Origin: Clostridia bacterium
GTDB taxonomy: Bacteria; Bacillota; Clostridia; Oscillospirales; CAG-272
Direction: 5' to 3'
NCBI GenBank assembly: GCA_900768535.1
Contig: CAAGDE010000021.1
Location: 1 to 10,461 of the forward strand
Length of the DNA: 10,461 bases
The notes beneath the pieces were generated by a model. That model was given only the letters and a program-made list of their open reading frames with translations, did no database searches and was not told where the DNA came from. A program made the translations under genes and the position numbers. Of the stretch, positions 6,026-10,461 are shown piece by piece (the stretch's first letter is position 1; each line of letters opens with the position of its first letter).

Positions 6026-7255
6026 ATGAAAAACAAACAGATCAAAAAAATCGTTCTGGCATATTCCGGCGGTCTTGACACGTCCATTATCATTCCGTGG
6101 CTGAAGGAAAATTACGAAAGTCCCGAAATCATCGCGGTTTCCGCCAATGTCGGTCAGGCGGACGAGCTGGAGGGACTGGAAGAAAAGGCGCTGAAGACCG
6201 GCGCTTCCAAAATCTACATTGAGAACATCACCGAGGAGTTCCTGACCGATTACGTATTCCCCTGCGTGCAGGCAGGAGCGCTGTACGAAAACTATATGCT
6301 CGGCACCGCGTTTGCCCGCCCGCCCATTGCAAAGAAAATTGTGGAGATCGCGCTGGCGGAAGGCGCGGACGCAATCTGCCACGGCTGTACCGGCAAGGGG
6401 AACGACCAGGTCCGTTTCGAAATGGCAATCAAGGCGCTTGCCCCGGACATGACCATCATCGCGCCGTGGCGGGAATGGAGCATCAAATCCCGCGAGGAAG
6501 AGATCGCCTATGCGGAAGCACACAACGTGCCGCTGAAGATCAGCCGCGAAACCAACTACTCCAAGGATAAAAACATCTGGCATCTCTCGCACGAGGGGCT
6601 GGATCTGGAGGATCCGGCAAACGAGCCGCAGTACAACAAGAAGGGCTTCCTGGAGCTCGGCGTTTCCCCGGAGCAGGCGCCCGATGTGCCGACCTATGTG
6701 ACCGTCCACTTTGAAAAGGGTGTTCCCACGGCGGTCAACGGCAAGGAAATGGGCGCCGTGGAGCTGGTGACCGTGCTCAACGAGCTGGGCGGCAAGAACG
6801 GCATCGGGCTTCTCGACATTGTGGAAAACCGGCTGGTCGGCATGAAGTGCCGCGGCGTATACGAGACCCCCGGCGGAGCAATTCTCTATAAGGCTCATGA
6901 AATCCTCGAAACCGTTTGCCTGGACAAGGAGACCTCGCACTACAAGGCGCTGGTTGCGCAGAAGCTGGCAGAGATCGTTTACAACGCGCAGTGGTTCACG
7001 CCCCTGACCGAAGCGATTCTTGCATTCGTCAAAACCACGCAGGCAACCGTGACCGGCGATGTCAAGCTGAAGCTCTACAAGGGCAATCTCATCAATGCGG
7101 GCGTGACCTCCCCCTACTCGCTCTACGACCCCGAAATCGCGACCTTTGACGAGGATCACGTCTACAACCAGGCGGACGCGACCGGGTTTATCAACCTGTA
7201 CGGGCTTTCCACCAAGGTCTATGCGAAAATGAAGGCGAAAAACGGGCTGAAATAA
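6026..7255 (+). CDS. argG: Argininosuccinate synthase
   Basis: Joins citrulline and aspartate using ATP to make argininosuccinate, the next-to-last step of arginine synthesis, in the cytoplasm. The 409-residue length is normal for the family. The ATP-binding loop AYSGGLDTS is at 12-20, and the second signature GCTGKGNDQVRFE is at 120-132. ETNYSKDKNIWHLSHEGLDL also fits the family. The start ATG 6026 has GAGGG at 6014-6018, 7 nt upstream, and lies about 40 nt after the predicted transcription start. It is first in the arg operon. argH follows after 20 nt, with its own ribosome site. Regulation is likely by arginine repression at the boxes near the promoter. No missing residues or disruption are seen. 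Confidence 0.98.
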   Translation: MKNKQIKKIVLAYSGGLDTSIIIPWLKENYESPEIIAVSANVGQADELEGLEEKALKTGASKIYIENITEEFLTDYVFPCVQAGALYENYMLGTAFARPPIAKKIVEIALAEGADAICHGCTGKGNDQVRFEMAIKALAPDMTIIAPWREWSIKSREEEIAYAEAHNVPLKISRETNYSKDKNIWHLSHEGLDLEDPANEPQYNKKGFLELGVSPEQAPDVPTYVTVHFEKGVPTAVNGKEMGAVELVTVLNELGGKNGIGLLDIVENRLVGMKCRGVYETPGGAILYKAHEILETVCLDKETSHYKALVAQKLAEIVYNAQWFTPLTEAILAFVKTTQATVTGDVKLKLYKGNLINAGVTSPYSLYDPEIATFDEDHVYNQADATGFINLYGLSTKVYAKMKAKNGLK

Positions 7256-7275
7256 TCAAAAAAGGATTCTGTACT

Positions 7276-8652
7276 ATGGCAAAAATGTGGGCGGGAAGAA
7301 CCGACGGCGCCACCGACCGGCTGGCGGACGATTTCAATTCCTCCATCGGATTTGACAGCCGGATGTTCCGGCAGGACATCAGGGGAAGCATGGCGCACGC
7401 CTCCATGCTTTCCGCTACGGGAATCATCGGGGCAGAGGAAGCCGACACCCTGATTGCGGGGCTGGAGGGGATTCTCAGGGATCTGGAACGCGGCACGCTT
7501 TCCTTTGATCCCGCCTGCGAGGATATCCATATGTTTGTGGAGGAAGTGCTGACGGCACGTGTGGGCGATGTGGGAAAAAAGCTGCACACCGCGCGCAGCC
7601 GGAACGACCAGGTGGCGCTGGATCTGCGGATGTACCTGATGGAGGAGATTGATGCGATCTCGGCGATGCTGAGACAGCTGATTGCCACCGTAACCGACAA
7701 AGCGGAATGCTACGAAGCGACCATCCTGCCGGGATATACCCATCTGCAGCGCGCACAGCCGGTCACGTTCGGGCACCATCTGATGGCATATGCCATGATG
7801 CTCCGGCGGGACACGGAACGGCTTGCGGACTGCCGCAAGCGGACGGCGGTCTGCCCCATCGGCTCCTGCGCGCTGGCGGGAACCACCTACCCCACCGACC
7901 GGAAAACCGAAGCGGCGGCGCTCGGCTTTTCCTCCGTTTGCGAAAACAGCATGGACGGCGTCTCCGACCGCGACTTCTGTGCGGAGCTTCTGGGGGCGCT
8001 ATCCATTCTGATGATGCATCTTTCCCGCTTCTCCGAGGAAATCGTTCTCTGGAGCAGCTGGGAGTTCCGGTTTGTGGAGCTTTCCGACGCATTCACCACC
8101 GGCTCCTCCATCATGCCGCAGAAAAAGAACCCCGACATGGCGGAGCTGGTACGGGGAAAGACCGGCAGAGTGTACGGCGATCTCATCGCCCTGCTGACCG
8201 TGCTCAAAGGGCTTCCGCTTGCATACAACAAGGATATGCAGGAGGATAAGGAAAGCGTATTTGACGCCTGCGACACCGTAAAAGCCTGCCTGGGCGTGTT
8301 CAACGGAATGATTGCCGGTATGCGCGCCATTCCGGAAAATATGCTGAATGCCGCAAAAAAGGGCTTCATCAATGCAACCGATGTGGCGGACTACCTGACC
8401 AAAAAGGGCGAGCCCTTCCGCAGTGCCTATAAAATTTCGGGTCAGCTGGTTGCCTACTGCATCGCGCACGGCAAGGTGCTGGAGGAGCTGGAACTCTCCG
8501 TTTACCGGACGTTCAGTCCCCTGTTTGACAGGTCCGTTTACGATGCAATCGATCTGTCAGCCTGCGTGGAGAAGCGCATCAGCGAGGGGGGCACCTCGGT
8601 CGCCTCGGTCAAAAAACAGATTGCACAGATGCGGGAGTTTCTGAAATCATGA
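7276..8652 (+). CDS. argH: Argininosuccinate lyase
   Basis: Splits argininosuccinate into arginine and fumarate, the last step of the pathway; it works as a homotetramer of the fumarase/aspartase superfamily. The 458-residue length is typical. The superfamily signature GSSIMPQKKNPD is at 276-287, with the catalytic serine in this loop. GYTHLQRAQPVTFGHH contains the conserved His156, and the N-terminal MWAGRTDGATD and TARSRNDQVALDLR motifs are also typical. The start ATG 7276 has AAAGGA at 7261-7266, 9 nt upstream. Its TGA overlaps the argC ATG (ATGA at 8649-8652), so argC is probably translated by coupling. It makes the product of the argG reaction into arginine. Confidence 0.98.
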   Translation: MAKMWAGRTDGATDRLADDFNSSIGFDSRMFRQDIRGSMAHASMLSATGIIGAEEADTLIAGLEGILRDLERGTLSFDPACEDIHMFVEEVLTARVGDVGKKLHTARSRNDQVALDLRMYLMEEIDAISAMLRQLIATVTDKAECYEATILPGYTHLQRAQPVTFGHHLMAYAMMLRRDTERLADCRKRTAVCPIGSCALAGTTYPTDRKTEAAALGFSSVCENSMDGVSDRDFCAELLGALSILMMHLSRFSEEIVLWSSWEFRFVELSDAFTTGSSIMPQKKNPDMAELVRGKTGRVYGDLIALLTVLKGLPLAYNKDMQEDKESVFDACDTVKACLGVFNGMIAGMRAIPENMLNAAKKGFINATDVADYLTKKGEPFRSAYKISGQLVAYCIAHGKVLEELELSVYRTFSPLFDRSVYDAIDLSACVEKRISEGGTSVASVKKQIAQMREFLKS

Positions 8653-9578
8653 AAAAAATATTTATTGACGGCAGTGCGGGCACGACCGGGCTCCGGATTT
8701 TCGGGCGGCTTTCCTCCCGCAACGATATCACGCTCCTGACGCTTCCGGAAGCGGAGCGCAAGGACACCGCTTCGCGCGCACGTGCATTGAACGCGGCGGA
8801 CATTGCCATCCTGTGCCTGCCCGATGCGGCGGCGCGGGAGGCGGTATCGCTGATCGAAAACCCGGATACGGTGGTATTGGATACCTCAACCGCCCACCGC
8901 ACCGCGCCCGGATGGGTCTACGGCTTTCCGGAGCTTTCCCTCGCCCATGCGGCAGCAATCCGCACGGCAAAGCGCATCGCCGTGCCGGGGTGCCACGCCA
9001 GCGGATTTATCGCGCTGACCGCACCGCTGTGCGCCGCAGGGATTCTTCCCGCAGGAACCCTGCTTTCCTGCTTTTCCCTGACCGGGTACAGCGGCGGGGG
9101 CAAAAAAATGATTGCGGAATATGAAGCACAGCCGTCCCCGGCGAAGCTGCACGCCCCGCGTCAGTACGCGCTGGGGCAGTCGCACAAGCATCTCCCCGAA
9201 ATGTCCGCCGTGAGCGGGCTCCCCGCCCCGGTGTTCTGCCCGGTGGTCGGCGATTTTTACAGCGGAATGCAGGTCACGGTCCCGCTGTTCGCGGCGCAGT
9301 GCGTACCGGGAACCACCAAAGAGACGATTGCACAGCTTTACCGGGAACTCTACCGGGGACCCGTGGTCCGCTTCACCGAAACACCGGACGAGGGCGGGTT
9401 CCTGTCCGCCGCCGCCATTTCGGGAAAGGATTCCATGCAGATCAGCGTGAGCGGAAACGAAGAGCGGATGCTGCTGCTCGCGGTGTATGACAATCTCGGA
9501 AAGGGCGCGTCCGGCGCGGCGCTGGAATGCCTGAATATGATACTGGGCGCGGACCCCTGCGAGGGGCTTTGCCTGTAA
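8649..9578 (+). CDS. argC: N-acetyl-gamma-glutamyl-phosphate reductase, short type 2 form
   Basis: Reduces N-acetyl-glutamyl-phosphate to the semialdehyde with NADPH, the third step toward ornithine. At 309 residues it is shorter than the common form of about 345. The N-terminal nucleotide-binding motif FIDGSAGTTGLRIFGRL (5-21) and active-site motif VPGCHASGF with Cys115 are those of the less common type 2 ArgC family. LTGYSGGGKKMI and the His-containing GQSHKHLPEM also fit. It starts at ATG 8649, overlapping the argH stop by 4 nt. argJ follows after 9 nt. Type 2 ArgC placed between argH and argJ shows how the operon joins the late and early parts of the pathway. No disruption is seen. Confidence 0.95.
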   Translation: MKKIFIDGSAGTTGLRIFGRLSSRNDITLLTLPEAERKDTASRARALNAADIAILCLPDAAAREAVSLIENPDTVVLDTSTAHRTAPGWVYGFPELSLAHAAAIRTAKRIAVPGCHASGFIALTAPLCAAGILPAGTLLSCFSLTGYSGGGKKMIAEYEAQPSPAKLHAPRQYALGQSHKHLPEMSAVSGLPAPVFCPVVGDFYSGMQVTVPLFAAQCVPGTTKETIAQLYRELYRGPVVRFTETPDEGGFLSAAAISGKDSMQISVSGNEERMLLLAVYDNLGKGASGAALECLNMILGADPCEGLCL

Positions 9579-9587
9579 GGAGGAACC

Positions 9588-10461
9588 ATGAAAACAGTGG
9601 AAGGCGGCGTTTGCGCCGCGAAAGGATTTCTTGCCGCAGGCGTGCATTGCGGCATCCGGAAAAACAAAACGAAAAAGGATCTCGCGCTGATTTACAGTGA
9701 GACGAAAGCAACGGCGGCGGCGGTCTATACCACCAATCTGGTCAAAGGCGCACCGCTGGTTGTGACGAAACAGCACCTGGCGGACGGGATGGCACAGGCG
9801 GTGATCTGCAACAGCGGCAACGCCAACACCTGCAACGCAAACGGCGTGGAGATTGCGGAGCAGATGTGTGCCCTGCTGGCAGAAAAGCTCGGCATTTCCG
9901 CCGACGATGTGGTGGTTGCCTCCACCGGCGTCATCGGTCAGCCGCTTGACATTGCGCCGATTGCCGCCGGCATCCCCCAGTTGGTCGCGTCGCTCGGCAA
10001 GGATTCCGCATCCGCGGCACAGGGCATCATGACCACGGATACCAAGCGCAAAGAGATCGCCGTGGAATTTCAGATCGGCGGCGCGACCTGCCACCTCGGC
10101 GGGATTGCCAAAGGCTCCGGAATGATCCACCCCAATATGGCAACCATGCTGGTCTTTCTGACGACGGACTGTGCAATCAGCGCCAAAATGCTGCAGCAGG
10201 CGCTCTCCGGCGATGTGTCGGAAACGTTCAACATGGTCAGCGTGGACGGCGACACCTCCACCAACGATATGGTCACCTTGCTTGCCAACGGCATGGCAGG
10301 CAACGCGGAAATCACCGCCGACGGGGCAGATTTTGACGCCTTTATGCAGGCGCTCAACACGGTAACCGTTTACCTCTGCCGCCGCATTGCCGGAGACGGC
10401 GAAGGCGCCACCAAGCTCCTGGAATGCAAGGTCACCGGTGCCGCAACCCATCAGATTGCCA
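9588..10461 (+). CDS. argJ: Glutamate N-acetyltransferase/amino-acid acetyltransferase (ornithine acetyltransferase), 3' partial
   Basis: Moves the acetyl group from N-acetylornithine to glutamate, recycling acetyl in the ornithine pathway; some members also acetylate glutamate from acetyl-CoA. The window shows 291 of the usual 390-410 codons, and the frame is open to the edge. Family motifs include VICNSGNANTCNANG, ASTGVIGQPL and GGIAKGSGMIHPNMATML. The self-cleavage site that makes the two subunits is Ala185-Thr186, with Thr186 as nucleophile. The start ATG 9588 has AGGAGG at 9578-9583, overlapping the argC TAA. Having argJ means the organism probably uses the acetyl-recycling route rather than ArgE. 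Whether this enzyme uses acetyl-CoA as well cannot be told. argB and argD would be the expected genes next. Confidence 0.97.
   Translation, partial: MKTVEGGVCAAKGFLAAGVHCGIRKNKTKKDLALIYSETKATAAAVYTTNLVKGAPLVVTKQHLADGMAQAVICNSGNANTCNANGVEIAEQMCALLAEKLGISADDVVVASTGVIGQPLDIAPIAAGIPQLVASLGKDSASAAQGIMTTDTKRKEIAVEFQIGGATCHLGGIAKGSGMIHPNMATMLVFLTTDCAISAKMLQQALSGDVSETFNMVSVDGDTSTNDMVTLLANGMAGNAEITADGADFDAFMQALNTVTVYLCRRIAGDGEGATKLLECKVTGAATHQIA

Noticed and set aside
5963..7159. 398-codon open frame on the minus strand opposite argG
   Set aside because: Shadow of argG, whose + strand frame has complete family signatures, a ribosome site and a promoter.
8886..10451. 521-codon open frame on the minus strand opposite argC and argJ
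   Set aside because: Covers two well-supported + strand genes, has no motif, and is explained by GC-rich codon bias.
1..10461. CRISPR arrays, tRNA or rRNA genes, insertion sequences, attachment sites
   Set aside because: No regularly spaced repeats, no cloverleaf or rRNA-like segments, and no transposase or integrase motifs were seen in any frame.

Overview
The window is GC-rich bacterial DNA with strong AGGAGG/GGGAG-type ribosome binding sites and tightly packed, often overlapping genes. This style, together with the gene content (an intracellular alpha-L-rhamnosidase, an AraC-type sugar regulator, an argGHCJ cluster with the short 'type 2' ArgC, and a pilin-like small protein of a kind common in Clostridia mobile elements), suggests a GC-rich gut-type clostridial member of the Bacillota (Oscillospiraceae/Ruminococcaceae-like). 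That assignment is inference, because no phylogenetic marker is present. All supported genes are on the + strand.

Region 1 (1-391) holds the last 29 codons of a small hydrophobic pilin-like protein, a perfect 9-bp hairpin, and a small gene that appears broken by one missing base. Restoring one T in the TTT at 194-196 joins a well-placed start (ATG 156) to a frame with the local codon style. The restored gene would encode 78 residues, and its stop overlaps the start of the next gene. I do not recognise the protein.

Region 2 (388-5821) is a three-gene sugar operon: a GH78 alpha-L-rhamnosidase, an AraC-family regulator (1 nt gap) and a divergent GH35-type beta-galactosidase-like enzyme (ATGA overlap). 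It ends in a strong intrinsic terminator. Neither enzyme has a signal peptide, so both probably act in the cytoplasm on imported oligosaccharides carrying rhamnose and galactose; pectic rhamnogalacturonan or plant glycosides are guesses. No transporter gene is in view. No promoter is visible in front of the rhamnosidase, so the operon is probably transcribed from further upstream.

Region 3 (5822-10461) starts with a 14-bp palindrome and an AT-rich control region. That region has a consensus sigma-70/sigma-A promoter (TTGACA-17-TATAAT) overlapped by an ARG-box-like sequence, with a second such box 53 bp upstream. It drives argG, argH, argC (type 2) and argJ (cut by the window end). Together these cover the last two steps of arginine synthesis plus two steps of the acetylated ornithine branch. 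Nothing here is clearly a new defence or mobile system. The points most worth checking are the frameshifted cysteine-rich small gene, the atypical GH35-like enzyme in its coupled operon, and the arginine control region.
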